Assembly (NCBI RefSeq): GCF_027921745.1
Contig: NC_079238.1
Coordinates: 930,001-994,000, forward strand
Reading direction: 5' to 3'
DNA from: Schizosaccharomyces osmophilus
Taxonomy: Eukaryota; Ascomycota; Schizosaccharomycetes; Schizosaccharomycetales; Schizosaccharomycetaceae
Length of the DNA: 64,000 bases
Shown here: one piece after another, positions 12,030-24,067 of the stretch
Position numbering within the stretch: position 1 is the stretch's first letter
Layout of the letters: each line of letters opens with the position of its first letter
The notes under the pieces: model-generated
What the model saw: only the letters and a program-made list of their open reading frames with translations
What the model was told of the DNA's origin: nothing
The model's database searches: none
Position numbers and translations under genes: made by a program

Positions 12030-13404
12030 ATGAGTTTGAGAGCCAAAACGAAAAATCCAGCAAGTATTTTTAGTCATGAAACACTTCTTCACATTTTTGA
12101 AAGCCTATCGTCTCGCGATATCGTTGCATTAGAAAGAGTATCCAAAAATTGGAAATCAATCGCTCAAACCTCATCTGTAAGCAATTTTCTGGAGGTATAT
12201 CTTTATTAACTGTAATTAGGTATGGCATAATCTTTTTCTTTCAGAATTTGGAAAAAGTCGTATTCGACGCAGAGCTCGTGTTAAGAAAACCCGTAAAAAC
12301 TGGAAGAATGAATTCAAGAGTGAGAGCAATTGGGATTCTGGAAACTGTAGGAAAGAGGTTTTTTCTCTTTTTAAGAATCGAAACAGCGTTCAGACAGATA
12401 AATCGAAGTTGGATATTACCCTGCTCCATAAAGGGCGCGTGTACACATGTAGTACAACGATGTTATATGAATGGTCTTTCCATGAAAACAAAATGACATG
12501 TTTGAATGCCTTACCGTTCCCTGAGAAATACAAACTTGATTCTCCTACTGCTATGTGTGTTGATGGTAAAAACTTCTATATAGCGTTGGAGTCTGGAGCC
12601 GTACTTCAAGCAACGCTTACTCAAAATGGGTTCAGTAACTTAAACAGTATTTTAGAAATTGATACCCCATTTATATCTCTTTCTATACGACACAATTTGC
12701 TCTGTGGATTGACGAAAGATGAGTCGTTTTATATGTTTAGGAACAAAAACTTGTCTACAGCTACTTTTCAGTTGCTTGGAAAGTTTTCTGTTTCTGGCGT
12801 GAAGGTTCCCATTTCAATCCACATAGAAACTGATTTTTCTAATTCACATAAAGTACTCATTGTACAACTGACCTATAGCGAATATATGATTGCCCATGGG
12901 TGGACCATTGGATCACAGGAGTTTTGGATTACGGACTCAAGGATTGTAAAAAACCGAGTCGGGCAACGTCAAGCTTCTGATATTGCTTTTTCTTCACAAC
13001 CCGCCTCAGGCGTTTATCAACAAGGTCCTTATGTCTTGAGTTCTCATGCAGATAATACATTAATGCTACACTATATCTCTTCAGGCCTCGATTCTACTTG
13101 CATTCAATGGGGTGTCCAGCTTCAAGGACATGTTTGTGGCGTGGAAAAGTCTAAACTGTTTGACTGTGGAAAAATTGTATCTGTTTCCAGAAATTGTACT
13201 GAGATTTGTTTATGGGACCTTCAAAACTATAGAGAAGCAAAAGAATTTCAGCCATTTATGATTGAGTCAAAACGGATTTTTAGTCAGTATATCCGAGATT
13301 ATGAACAAAACAAGACTCAAGTGCAGGACATTGAGTTATTTGACGATACAGTAATGATTACACTTTCAGATGGAAATGTTATGGCATTCCTTTTTTATGC
13401 TTAA
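12030..13404 (+). CDS. pof12: F-box protein Pof12-like, 2 exons
   Basis: Exon 1 is 12030-12176 and exon 2 is 12220-13404. The intron is 43 nt with a GTAAGC donor and a TTAAC branch, and the product is 443 aa. The F-box ('SHETLLHIFESLSSRDIVAL...VSKNWKSIA') lies at residues about 12-48 and is completed across the junction by 'SSVWHNLFLSEFG'. Right after it comes a basic stretch rich in Arg/Lys. The rest is beta-rich, with 'TEICLWDLQNY' near the end resembling a WD/propeller blade. F-box proteins bring substrates to SCF ubiquitin ligases through Skp1. The substrate is unknown. A later AG (12244) gives a frame without the F-box ending and was rejected. Name by domain plus position upstream of rpl19. 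Confidence 0.82.
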
Positions 13405-13704
13405 CGCGATTTCAACCGTGGACTAATTTCATTTCCTATGTTATTTATGGTATTTAAGTTACACCAACAATCATTTTGATAAACAAATACAAACATGGTG
13501 GTTATCTGTAACAGCATATATTGATAGATTTTTTTTTCAGCAAGCTAGTTTAGACGTGTTTATTCAAACTAAAATGGACTAGGTTTTTTTTTGGTAAGAG
13601 ACGTGATTTTCCACATCCTCTTTTCTTATGTTTTATAATTTACGTTTCGTTTTTGCTTTCTACTTGATTTTATATATTTTGTTAGGCTGTTTTATTTGAA
13701 CCGA

Positions 13705-13716
13705 ACCCTACCCTAA
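13705..13716 (+). promoter_or_regulatory. HomolE box of the L19 promoter
   Basis: ACCCTACCCTAA, the HomolE element of fission yeast ribosomal protein promoters, lies about 90 bp before the rpl19 ATG and just upstream of the HomolD box. Confidence 0.88.
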
Positions 13717-13717
13717 A

Positions 13718-13725
13718 CGTGACTG
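13718..13725 (-). promoter_or_regulatory. HomolD box of the L19 promoter
   Basis: The minus strand reads CAGTCACG, one base from the CAGTCACA consensus. In S. pombe this TATA-like element directs ribosomal protein transcription. The HomolE-HomolD pair in this order and spacing is characteristic. Confidence 0.85.
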
Positions 13726-13800
13726 TCCGCATACATCAAAAGAATTGGGCAAGAGTACAACTGGAAGGACCGTCCGTCCACCAAAAAACAGCGAGAAAAA

Positions 13801-14382
13801 ATGGCCAACCTCAGTACGCAGAAGCGCCTTGCTTCTTCCGTTTTAAAATGCGGCAAACGTAAAGTTTGGATGGATCCCAACGAACTTAGCGAAATCAGCA
13901 ATGCTAACAGCCGTCAAAACATCCGTAAGTTGGTTAAGGACGGTTTGCTCATCCGCAAGCCTAACTTAATGCACTCTCGCTTCCGTATCCGCAAGACCCA
14001 TGCTGCTAAGCGTCTTGGTCGTCACACTGGTTATGGTAAGCGTAAGGGTACTGCTGAGGCTCGTATGCCCTCTGCTGTTGTCTGGATGCGCCGCCAACGT
14101 GTCTTGCGCCGTCTTCTCCGTAAGTACCGTGAAACTGGCAAGATTGATAAGCACCTTTACCACAGCCTTTACTTGGCTGCTAAGGGTAACACCTTTAAGC
14201 ACAAGCGTGCTTTGATTGAACACATCCAACGTGCTAAGGCTGAAGCCAACCGTACTAAGTTACTTCAAGAGCAACAGGATGCTCGTCGTACTCGTTCCAA
14301 GGCCGCTCGTCTCCGTAGAGCTAAGGTTGTCGGAGAAAAGCGTGAACAAGCTTACACCGCTGCTGAGCAAATTGAGGAGTAA
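13801..14382 (+). CDS. rpl1901: 60S ribosomal protein eL19
   Basis: Intronless, 193 aa, very basic. It opens '[19 protein letters not shown]' and has the eL19 core '[20 protein letters not shown]', '[20 protein letters not shown]' and the long basic C-terminal helix ('[20 protein letters not shown]'). Codon use is strongly biased (CGT, AAG, CTT, GCT), as expected for a highly expressed gene and unlike its neighbours. eL19 sits near the polypeptide exit and forms a bridge to the small subunit. HomolE and HomolD boxes about 80-95 bp upstream support co-regulation with other ribosomal protein genes. S. pombe has two L19 paralogues; the symbol is given by synteny. Confidence 0.97.
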   Translation: MANLSTQKRLASSVLKCGKRKVWMDPNELSEISNANSRQNIRKLVKDGLLIRKPNLMHSRFRIRKTHAAKRLGRHTGYGKRKGTAEARMPSAVVWMRRQRVLRRLLRKYRETGKIDKHLYHSLYLAAKGNTFKHKRALIEHIQRAKAEANRTKLLQEQQDARRTRSKAARLRRAKVVGEKREQAYTAAEQIEE

Positions 14383-14791
14383 ATGAGTGTACCAAATCTT
14401 TCCCTATAAAATAAGTTTTGCTGCATAATTTATTACGATATCAAACTGTCTTAAACGATTGTGATGACATGTAACGTAAAATACTTCAAATGTGATGAGT
14501 AGAGACAGTAGTATTTCACGCGATGAGTAAATTATGGTGGAGTTTTTCTTTATATTGTAGGGCAAAATATTAAATTCGTGAACGTGAAACCGAAATTCTT
14601 ATGGGTGTAAATGCCAAGTTGGCATTTCGCGTAGTTGACGAGGGCACTTTAGGTCTGTTTGTCGATATCCCTTTGTCCTACACCACCATATTAGAACAAT
14701 TTATATGTTATAGAAAATCTAATAGAAGCTACTAGTCATTAATAAGAGAATTAACTTGCTTATTAGATTATTAATTTTAAACAATTAAAAA
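14383..14791. other. Intergenic region rpl19 / arp10
   Basis: A spacer of 409 bp: the 3' region of rpl19 and the promoter of arp10. No RNA gene or repeat recognised. Confidence 0.5.
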
Positions 14792-15970
14792 ATGTCGACG
14801 CTTCTAATTCAAATTGATGAAACATTGATGTTTTTGGGCATTCCTGAAGAAGAAAGCCCTCGAATACGGCATTTGCACAATAGCAATAACATTGCTAAAA
14901 ATCTTGCAGACCAGTTGATGTATTCAATTATACGTCTTTGTTCCACACTGCCCGGAATAGTATTGCAAAATACTTGTGTCGTTTTAGTCGTTGATCTTTT
15001 CTTGAGCAAGAAGGAGAGAGAATCTATTTGCGAAGTATTATTCTTAAACCTAAAAGTGAAAGCAATACTGTGGATGTATTCAACTCTTACAATGACATTG
15101 AGTGCCGAATCCAAAGATGCACTTATCATTGACATAGGGTGGTACGAAACGAAAATCATCCCCATTGCCGATTTAAAAATCCTTAGCAACTTAATCCGTA
15201 TATCTGACAAAAGTACTATGTCAGTGATGAAGCACATGCACAATTGCTTAGCAGCAGTTCGTGCAGCCCCGAATCCGACAAATGCTTCTCAGCGTGAACT
15301 AGTACCTTTCTCGTTCCAAGGCCTTCTTTCATCTCTTCTTAACTCTACAGTTTATCCTTATGCAGACCAAGATGTTCCTTGCGCAATGAATGCCGAAGAA
15401 ATCGTCCGTATTTTTCATAATTCCCCGAGGAGCTTAATGACCTTCGCTCCGAAGCCGTCTCATCATGCTTATCAAGAGGAACTTCTCTTCTTTGATAACT
15501 GCAAAAATGACCAAATTAAATTACCACTTTGGATACCGGCTGCTTGCTTAGAATCACTTTTCCATGGTACAGATTCTATGCATTTAGACCTTGTAGAACA
15601 AGCCTTACCAAATCTTCTGCAACAGGTCATTCAATCTCTTCCCCTTGATCTGAAAAGGCCTTTAGCAAGCAAAGTTTTACTCGCAGGACCTTTAGCTTCT
15701 ATTCCGGGTATGCTAGAGCGTTGGAGGCATGAGATGATTGCTCGAGGGATCACTATCCAATGCCTTCAATCACATATTCAAACCCCGTTTCCTGCCTGGT
15801 ATGGAGCCACTATTTCCTGCAAATCGCAAATGGGGGATATCAATGAAAACAATTCTTCAGCCTCTGTTGAATGTGCCAATCAAAAATTCCCTCCGTCTCC
15901 TATGCTCTTCTCCAATTCCCAGTATTCCCATGGATTACCCTTACCGGAATGGTGGTTTCCCCAAACTTAA
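14792..15970 (+). CDS. arp10: Actin-related protein Arp10 (dynactin pointed-end)
   Basis: Single exon, 392 aa. The actin fold is recognisable but divergent: 'ALIIDIGWYETKIIPI' matches the phosphate-2 loop region of actins, and 'KVLLAGPLASIPGMLERW' matches the C-terminal nucleotide-cleft segment. The usual N-terminal 'DNGSG' phosphate-1 loop is absent, which suggests weak or no ATP hydrolysis, as is typical of Arp10/Arp11. In other fungi Arp10 caps the pointed end of the Arp1 filament in dynactin, the adaptor that links dynein to cargo. Arp1 itself is encoded 33 kb to the right in this window. The gene lies between rpl19 and utp20, the order I recall from S. pombe SPBC56F2. Confidence 0.8.
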   Translation: MSTLLIQIDETLMFLGIPEEESPRIRHLHNSNNIAKNLADQLMYSIIRLCSTLPGIVLQNTCVVLVVDLFLSKKERESICEVLFLNLKVKAILWMYSTLTMTLSAESKDALIIDIGWYETKIIPIADLKILSNLIRISDKSTMSVMKHMHNCLAAVRAAPNPTNASQRELVPFSFQGLLSSLLNSTVYPYADQDVPCAMNAEEIVRIFHNSPRSLMTFAPKPSHHAYQEELLFFDNCKNDQIKLPLWIPAACLESLFHGTDSMHLDLVEQALPNLLQQVIQSLPLDLKRPLASKVLLAGPLASIPGMLERWRHEMIARGITIQCLQSHIQTPFPAWYGATISCKSQMGDINENNSSASVECANQKFPPSPMLFSNSQYSHGLPLPEWWFPQT

Positions 15971-16160
15971 GACAGTAAACCGTCTCAGTAAACATATAAT
16001 AACGAGGATGGGGTTTCTGTTCTTTATAATACATTAAACGAGTTAGTGAGCTTATGCCGCCACAGTATAATAGTGCTTGGCAGTCTTGTTTGCAATTTCT
16101 ACGTGCAGAAAGCAAAATCCATTCATTGTGGTGAATTGCTTAAAAAATCTCGCAGGAGAC

Positions 16161-19100
16161 ATGAAAGCTGCTGCGCAGAATAATAGTACGAAAAATTATG
16201 TGGTACGTACTCAATGGGAACCTAATTATATCCGGAAGATAGCTAATCAGAGTTTGTTAGTTTTTACCGTTTTCCAAACGAGTAGACAATTTGAAAATCG
16301 ATGTTGCCCATAAAGTACGCCGGGCAGCTGATTTAGAAGATGAAAATGTAAGTATTCGAAGGTGTTTTGGAATTGAAAAAAAAAAATTTAAAACTGACAA
16401 GTTCTAACAACGAATAGCTTGAGTCGTACTTTATCTCTTGTTTAAATAAATGGGTAGAATTGAATCTTTCGACTCATTTTAATAATTTTTTCCGAGATAT
16501 TTCTCCTTATACGCAATCGCTTCCTCAGTTAATTTTTCACCAAGAGACTGTTTTCTCCATCCTCGAAAAATATGCTAGTGAAGGTAATTCGCTTTCTTTA
16601 CAGCCATTGTTGGAGTTGGTCACCCAGTTTGCTCGCGATTTAACAACTGAGTTTGCTGTGTATGTGGATCGTACATTATTGTTACTATCCAAACTTGTGC
16701 GTAGTACCGAGCTAGAAGTTGTCGACTGGTCTTTTCACGCAGTTGCATACCTTTTTAAATATTTGAGAAAGATTCTAGTTCCTCAATTAAGCCATATTTA
16801 TGATGTTCTGTCTCCATTATTAGGTAAACAAAAAGAAAAGGCTCATGTCATCCGGTTTACCTCGGAAGCTCTGTCCTTTTTGTGCCGCTTATGCAAAGAA
16901 GAAAATGCTTATCCATTTGTTCATCATATTTTGAATGACTTAAATGAAAACTACTCGACTCAGTATTTGGAGGGTATTGTTATCCTTTTTTCCCGCATTA
17001 TCGAAGGCGTTGGTTCTAGTGTTCATTCGAAAGGTATCACTTTCTTAAGAATCCTTATGGATCCTTCTATTTATGCATTACCCAAAGCTACACCTGTTTG
17101 TATCCCCGTTTTGATTTCCATCATTCATCATTCCACTGTAGAGTCTTTTGTGGAAGTTCAGGATGTACTTATTCAAAAGATTAGGGAGAATCCTTTTCTT
17201 TATATAAAATCATTTGTTACCGTTGTCGCTACCCGAAAGGGTGGCAGACTTTCAAACTCTTCGACTTTCCTTGAAGTTTACAAAAAACTGTTAGAGACAA
17301 TTGATTGGGAATCTGCAGAATATTCTAATTTAACAATAGTATACCAATTGGGAGCATATCTTATTACGTATCCCGAGGTTCCTGCTGTTATTCCTCACAG
17401 CACGCATATTTTAAGCTTCCTACAGCAAGGCCCTCCCTCATTGTTTTTATCGTTTGCTGACTTTGTTCAAAAGTTAAATCATCAAAGATACGTTTCTTTT
17501 GTTAAGCCTGTATTGTCCAAATATGTATCCTCGCATCCTGATTTGGATATGATTCACATGGCTGTTATGGAAATAATATTCGACAAAGAAGTTTCTTTAA
17601 CTCCCAACATACTTAATATGGTTAGTGAAAGTTTGTCTAAAGTATCTTTCCTGACCGAAAGTGGGGAGCCTTTGACTGAAAATGAATTGGCTTCCGTATG
17701 GTCTCAATTAATTCTAATATCTTGTTCCAGTATGGATGGAGATCAACTGTATGATTGTTGTTTGCGGCTTTTAGAAAAAACGGAAAGTTTATCTTCACCC
17801 TCTTTGCTTTTTGGAAATTTGGTGGGCTTAATTTTAGGAATTCTCAACGAAAAGTTAAGTAAAAATTTAAAGAACAACTCATCACGCGTACACAAGCTAA
17901 TGAATGTGGTGCTGCCTAAGTTTGAACTGTATTCCTCAAGCAAGTATTTCTTGGAAAATTTGATACCATTTGCAGCAATGAAAGCTGGTTCTGTTGAGAA
18001 ATTTATGGATCCCATAATTAACTCCTTGCTAAAAAATCTGGTAAGCGGTGCTGCTGGCCTTAGGGGCGTTTCAATAAATTTAGTTCTCACTATAATTGAA
18101 CGCGTCAACGGACAGTGTTCGGCCCCTTTGCTACATATCAGGGATTTAATTCAAATGCCACTTAGCCCTTCAACGAGCCGTGATGCAGTTGTACTTGCTC
18201 GGAACATTGTCAGCAAAATAAATCTACTTTCAGCACAAGATCGGAAAATCGCTTTATATTCTTTACTTGGATGTATCATAGTTAGGTTTACTCCTGTCTG
18301 GAAGGATTTCGCAAAGGCGATAACAAACTTGGTCAATAAAGAATTAGAGGGAGAGTTCATGAGTATAATGTTTACTTGGCTATCTTCTCCCAATCCCCCG
18401 GCAAATTTGCTTACTGAAGAGCAACAGTCAACGCTTCGTTTTGAGCCTTCTGAAGTCAATTATCTTTCTTCATTAGACAGATACGAGTTTACTTGTCCTT
18501 CTTTTGCAGCTTCTGAAGAAACATTTAGCACTTGCCTGTTCAATTTTGAGGAACCTAGGGTGCAGAGCATAAAAAATTTGTTAAAGCCGTTGGAAGACGA
18601 TTATTCGAATCTTCCTTCGTATCGTTCTCAAAGCTTACGTATCTTGAATGAATCCTCTGATTTGGTTTATAGCCATATCGGTCAAATCGATGAGTATCTC
18701 TTTAGTCTTCAACATGGATTCGAATTAAATACGGATTGGTCTCGGCAAGATGTGTATATGCTCTTAGGCCTTTATTCACGTCTTCAAGGACAAGAACACA
18801 CCAAAAATGCAAGTAAACGAAAGGAGTTGTTTCTGTGGGGGCTTAGTGTTAGTGACTCCAAGGTGCAATCTTCTGCACTGGATGCATTGTTATGCTACAA
18901 AGACGAGAGCTTAAATGTCTACGAAGGAAATTTAAAGAACTTGCTTGATGACAAAAAATTCAGAGATGAACTGACAACTTTCCTTTTTGTTAATCCGGAG
19001 GACAGTATAATTCAGGAACCTCATCGTTTAAATCTTATGCCTGTTGTCATTGGAATCTTGTATGGGAAAATGACCTCCGCAGCCTATGGCGGTCAAAAAA

Positions 19101-22100
19101 ATCAAAATGCTCGACGATCCACTGTTTTATCTACCCTTGGAAATATGAGGATTTCGGATCTAGAATTATTGATAGGTTTGATGCTCAGGCCCTATGAAAA
19201 TTTGCCTCGTTATTTTGTTGATGAAACAGATCCACTTGGTCTTGTGAAATCATTACCTGCGATATCTCAAAGACGTCAAATTGGTTTCCTCTCAATGGTT
19301 GAAGAACTTCTTAAGCAAATCGCTTCGAAGTTAACACCTGTGGCACCCTCGATTCTCAATGCTGTTTTGTACAGTTTGTTGTTTGTAGATCACTTGCTTG
19401 GTTCCAATAACGACTCGGCCTCCCCTGAAGTCAAACTCGCCCACACTATTCGCCATAACTCATTAAAAGTATATTTGTCGTTTTTGACCTCCTGCCCTGA
19501 AGTCGATTTTGGTCCGTATAATGTGTTCTTATTTAAATACTTCGTTTATCCTAAACTTCCTAAGTTTGCGACTGAGAATACTCAAAGCGTTTCTACGCTT
19601 ATGCAAATTTTCAGAGTATGGTTTGATAGTACTACATATTTGTCCTCAATCTTAGAGTTTGGCAGTTCCGTAGTGGAGGTTTTGCTAGATGTTATCTGTC
19701 AATCTACTGTTAAGGTACCTGTTATTCTCTTTGTTTTTGAGGTTCTTAATAGTGTCGTCTTGCACGCGCAATCTGAAGATACGGAGGAAAAATTTAGACA
19801 AAATGTTGCTTCATTAGTGATACTCCCCAACGTAAATTTAATTTTTCAAAATCTGTCCGATGTACTTGGAAAGCCGGCTTTTGCGGACAACAGTCGAGTT
19901 TTAGATGGATTAGTCGTGGTACTAACCAATATCTCTGAGTTCATCTCTAGCGAACTCGATTCGTCGCATTTACTTGACTTACTCGTTCAATTTTTGAAGA
20001 AGCCAAAAAGACTGGTGCCAAACCCTGTAAAAGCAAATATACTGGAGCTGTTCGCCCGTTTTCTTCCCAACAATAAACCATGGGTGCAAGCTTCATTAGT
20101 GGAGTCCACAAAATTTGAAGCATTGATGCAAATGTACGCTCACATTGAGGAACCTTCATCTCGCAAATCTTTGAACGGCATATTAAGAGCTTTCAGCGAT
20201 GTTAATACCGATATTGCATTTGGTTCTGTCTTTGCAGAAGAGGTTAACTCATTTTCTCAAAAGCGACTTGATGAACCTGATTTTGAACGTCGACTGTCAG
20301 CTTTTACTTCACTTAACGAAAAACATTATGCCGATATCACTAATTTAACTTGGTTACCCGTACTCTATAACTGTTTTTTCTTTATTCGAGATGAAGATGA
20401 ATTGTCTATTAGGAGCAGTGCGACACTTGGAATCAAGCGCTTCATTGATACGATATCTTTGGAAGATGAGATTAGTGCTTTCAAAGCATCGTTATTTCAA
20501 AATTCTATCCTTCCTAACATAAAAACAAACATGAGGCATAAAAATGAATTTATTAGACAGGAATTCGTATCTTTGCTTAATTATTCGATTACGAATCTCC
20601 CTACATTTGAAAGTATTTCTGACATGCACGCCTTGATTTTTGATGGAGATGAAGAAGCCAACTTCTTTAATAATATTCTTCATATTCAATTACATAGAAG
20701 ACGACGTGCAATGAGGAGATTGGCAACTATATGTGATACAGGAATTATTAAAAGTTCAAACATCTCACATATATTTTTACCTCTGTTAGAACATTATTGT
20801 TTTTCCATAAATATTCCTCAGGCGTTGATTGATGATACTGTACTAACTATTGGCGATATTGCTAAATGGTTGCAATGGAACCAATATCAGGCAATTTTGA
20901 AACGCTATATTGGATTGCTAAAAAATGTGTCTATGGATCAGAAGATCGTTATCCGTTTGATAAATGCTTTAGTAACTGCCTTAAGACCATTAGAGGTTGC
21001 TGTCGCATCTTATAACAAACCAGATGAGATGGACATGGAAGTAGACAAACCAGATGAAATGGACATGGAAGTAGACAATAATGATAAGTTGACATACAGG
21101 AATGCTCTTACCGATAGCTTGCCAGAAAAGTCGAAGTTGACTGCTTGTTTCGATCATCAAATTCTTCCTCCCTTGCTTCTTTACCTTCATATAAGAGAGG
21201 AATCAACAGTCATGCTTCGTGTTTCAATTGCTTTGTCAATAGTACAGTTAATTGCTTTGCTTTCGGATGAGCAGATCGCGTTACGCTTACCTTCTGTACT
21301 AATCGACATTTGCCATATCCTTCGAAGTCGAGCCCAAGATTCACGAGATGCTACTCGAAAAACTCTATCCTCTATTGCGAAAGTTTTAGGGCCCAAGTAT
21401 TTCTCGTTTATCCTTAATCAACTGAGAATCTCTTTGCAAAGAGGTTACCAATTGCATGTTCTTGGGTATACTGTGCATTCACTCCTGGTCACGGTTGAAG
21501 AGGTATATCCTTATGGTTCTCTTGACTACTGTTTGGATAACCTCTCCACTATATTTGTTCATGAAATATTTGGTGAAGTAGGATTAGAGAAAGACGCAGA
21601 AGAATACAAGTCCAACGTTAAAGAGATTAAAGGGAATAAGAGCTTTGATTCCTATGAAATTGTTGCTCGTATGTCTGGTATCGAAAGCCTTGGTATACTT
21701 TTACGTCCTGTGAAGAATGTTTTATCTGAAACGACATACCCTAGATCCTTAAGAAAAGTGGATGAATTGTCTCGAAGATTGTCTATGGGTGTTATGGCTA
21801 ATAAGCAAAGCGCAACTCAAAAGGCTTTGATTTTTTGCTATAATGTTTTTGATTACGTGGCGAAACAGAATGCTATTATCTCTGCGAACGATAATCATGA
21901 AGGACAGCAGAGGAAACCCAACCATTTCGCCAAGAATTCGAAAAAGCTTGTTAGATTTGCATTGGATGCTCTTCGTGGGATTATTACAAGACATAAGGAG
22001 CTACTTACCTCTCAAAATATGGCTGGATTTGTTCCCATTATCGGTGATGCATTGTTAAGCGATTCTGAAGAGCTAAATATATCTGCTCTACGTATTATAG

Positions 22101-23812
22101 TTGTTTTACTCCCATTGAAAATGTCACAGCTTTTTTCAGGAAGTTCTGTTTTCATTTCCCAGGCTATTAAGTTGATACAGAACTCTCCGACTACGAACTC
22201 TGATTTGTGCCAAGCTAGTCTTAAATTCATTGCTAGTATTTTGCCTTACGAAGGTGTTGAAATTAAAGAATCTGCTTTAAGCTATCTTTTGGAAAGGATA
22301 AGCAGTGACATAGAAGAGCCTGATCGCCAGGGTGTTATGTTTTCTTTAGTTAGAGCTAGCATTGTTCGAAAAGCTATGTCAGCGGAACTTTATAAACTAA
22401 TGGATAAAATCCGTGATATGATGGTTACTAACCATACGAAATCAACCCGCCAAACTTGTCGTCATTTGTACTATGGTTTCCTTTTGGATTTCCCACAAGG
22501 GAAAACAAGGTTTGCGAAGCAAATGTCCTTTATCTTAAAAAACCTTGAATATGAATTTGCACCCGGCAGAGAATCAATAATGGAATTATTGCATGCTATT
22601 CTAAATAATTTTAGTAACACTCTCCTGAGAGAGTATCTTCATGGAATATTTCTTGCTCTGGTAATGGTTTTGGTCAATGACCCTGAACCACATTGTCGGG
22701 AGATGTCTGCTGAACTTATAAGAATGGTTTTCCAGCGAGTAGACGAAGAAAGTTATACCTTAATTAGACAACTTTTGTTTACTTGGATTTCAAACAAGTC
22801 TAATACTGGTAAGAATTTAAGCCGAGTTGGAATGCAACTGTTTGGGCTGCTATTTGAGATTTATGGATTTGAAAAAACTCAAGAAGTTAAAGTTTTCACT
22901 GGAGTATTGATTGATGTTGTTCAAACGGCAATAGACAAAGCTGATGATGCCCTAGATGAGTGGGAAATGCTTTATTTCGGTCTTCAGTCATGGCTTAAAC
23001 TTGTTATTGCTAATCCAGAAAAGGCTTGTAGTCGTGATTATGAACAAATTTGGACTCGCCTTCGTTATGTTCTTCTTTTTAAGCATTCGTGGGTTCGACT
23101 TTCTGTTTCACGCCTTTACGGTTACTTCTTTGCGATAGCTGGCAACTCGAGTTTCAATCAAGTGAACTTAAAAGCGTCTGAAGTAGAATTTGAACTGGAT
23201 TTCGTTTTGCAAATTTCAAATGCAATGCAGGCTCAATTACGCAGTTCTTCCCTTACTGAGGAATTGGGAACACAAGTTGTTAAAAACTTGGTATTCTTAA
23301 CTCGCTGGTTTAACAGTATCCGAAATGCAAACTCTGAACCCTTTTTGGAGATTTTTGGACGTATGTATAAGAGCTTAAGGAAACAAAGGGTTGAGAGCAT
23401 GGATCTCAGCAAGAAATACATGATTCAATTCTTCGTGATTATTATTCGAATCTTTTCAACTGATGAATTACTACCTGTTATAAAGGATATTTTAAGCGCT
23501 TTGTATAGATATACTGAGTTGAATGAGGCGGAAAAAAACTTACAACAAGAACTTGTAGATACTGTGATTGAGTCTCTTGATGTCCTTCAGTCCAAGGTTG
23601 GAACAACTGAATATATCAATGCATATCAAGAAGTTCGTCAAGCTAGTCTAGATGTTAGACGCGAACGACGTGAGAAACGAGCTATCGAGCATGTTGTTGA
23701 TCCAGGGACTGCTGCTAAGAAAAAGCTACGTAAATATGAGAAGAAGCACGATGTTCGCAAAGGAAAAACACAGCATCAAAAGATGTTGAATGCTGTCTTT
23801 AAAAAAAGGTAA
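16161..23812 (+). CDS. utp20: U3 snoRNP/SSU processome HEAT-repeat protein Utp20, 3 exons
   Basis: Exons 16161-16202 (14 codons), 16261-16347 and 16418-23812 join to about 2507 aa, close to the S. pombe length. The small 5' exons restore the family N-terminus ('STKNYVFLPFSKRVDNLKID'); donors are GTACGT and GTAAGT, with CTAAT/CTAAC branch sites. Almost the whole chain is helical HEAT/ARM-like repeats, which is why it is so long. The C-terminus is a basic nucleolar-type tail ('KKKLRKYEKKHDVRKGKTQH'). Utp20 acts in 18S rRNA processing at the late 90S / pre-40S stage. An acidic stretch near position 21,020 carries a 30-bp in-frame tandem duplication encoding 'KPDEMDMEVD' twice. The start is fixed by the first ATG of the spliced frame; the long third-exon frame alone has no ATG at its head. 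Confidence 0.92.
21017..21076 (+). repeat. 30-bp in-frame tandem duplication in utp20
   Basis: Two 30-bp units (21017-21046 and 21047-21076) that differ by one silent base. Each encodes KPDEMDMEVD. The one-base difference suggests a recent duplication. Confidence 0.92.
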
Positions 23813-24067
23813 AAAAGGGAATACACGGTAGAATATTAGGATAATGACTTAATAATATGGATTTTGGTAAAATAGAGTCATCAGATATATATTAATCTAC
23901 ACTAATTAAGAAATATAGAGGTGGAATATGAAGAGGTCAAAAAAGCAAGTAAAAGCGACAGTAGTAATGTAATATTGGGTTTTCATATAGATAAATAATG
24001 TATGACTTGATATAAATATGCAATGAAGGATGGACGCAATATAAAGTTACGGAAAACGGAAGATGCA

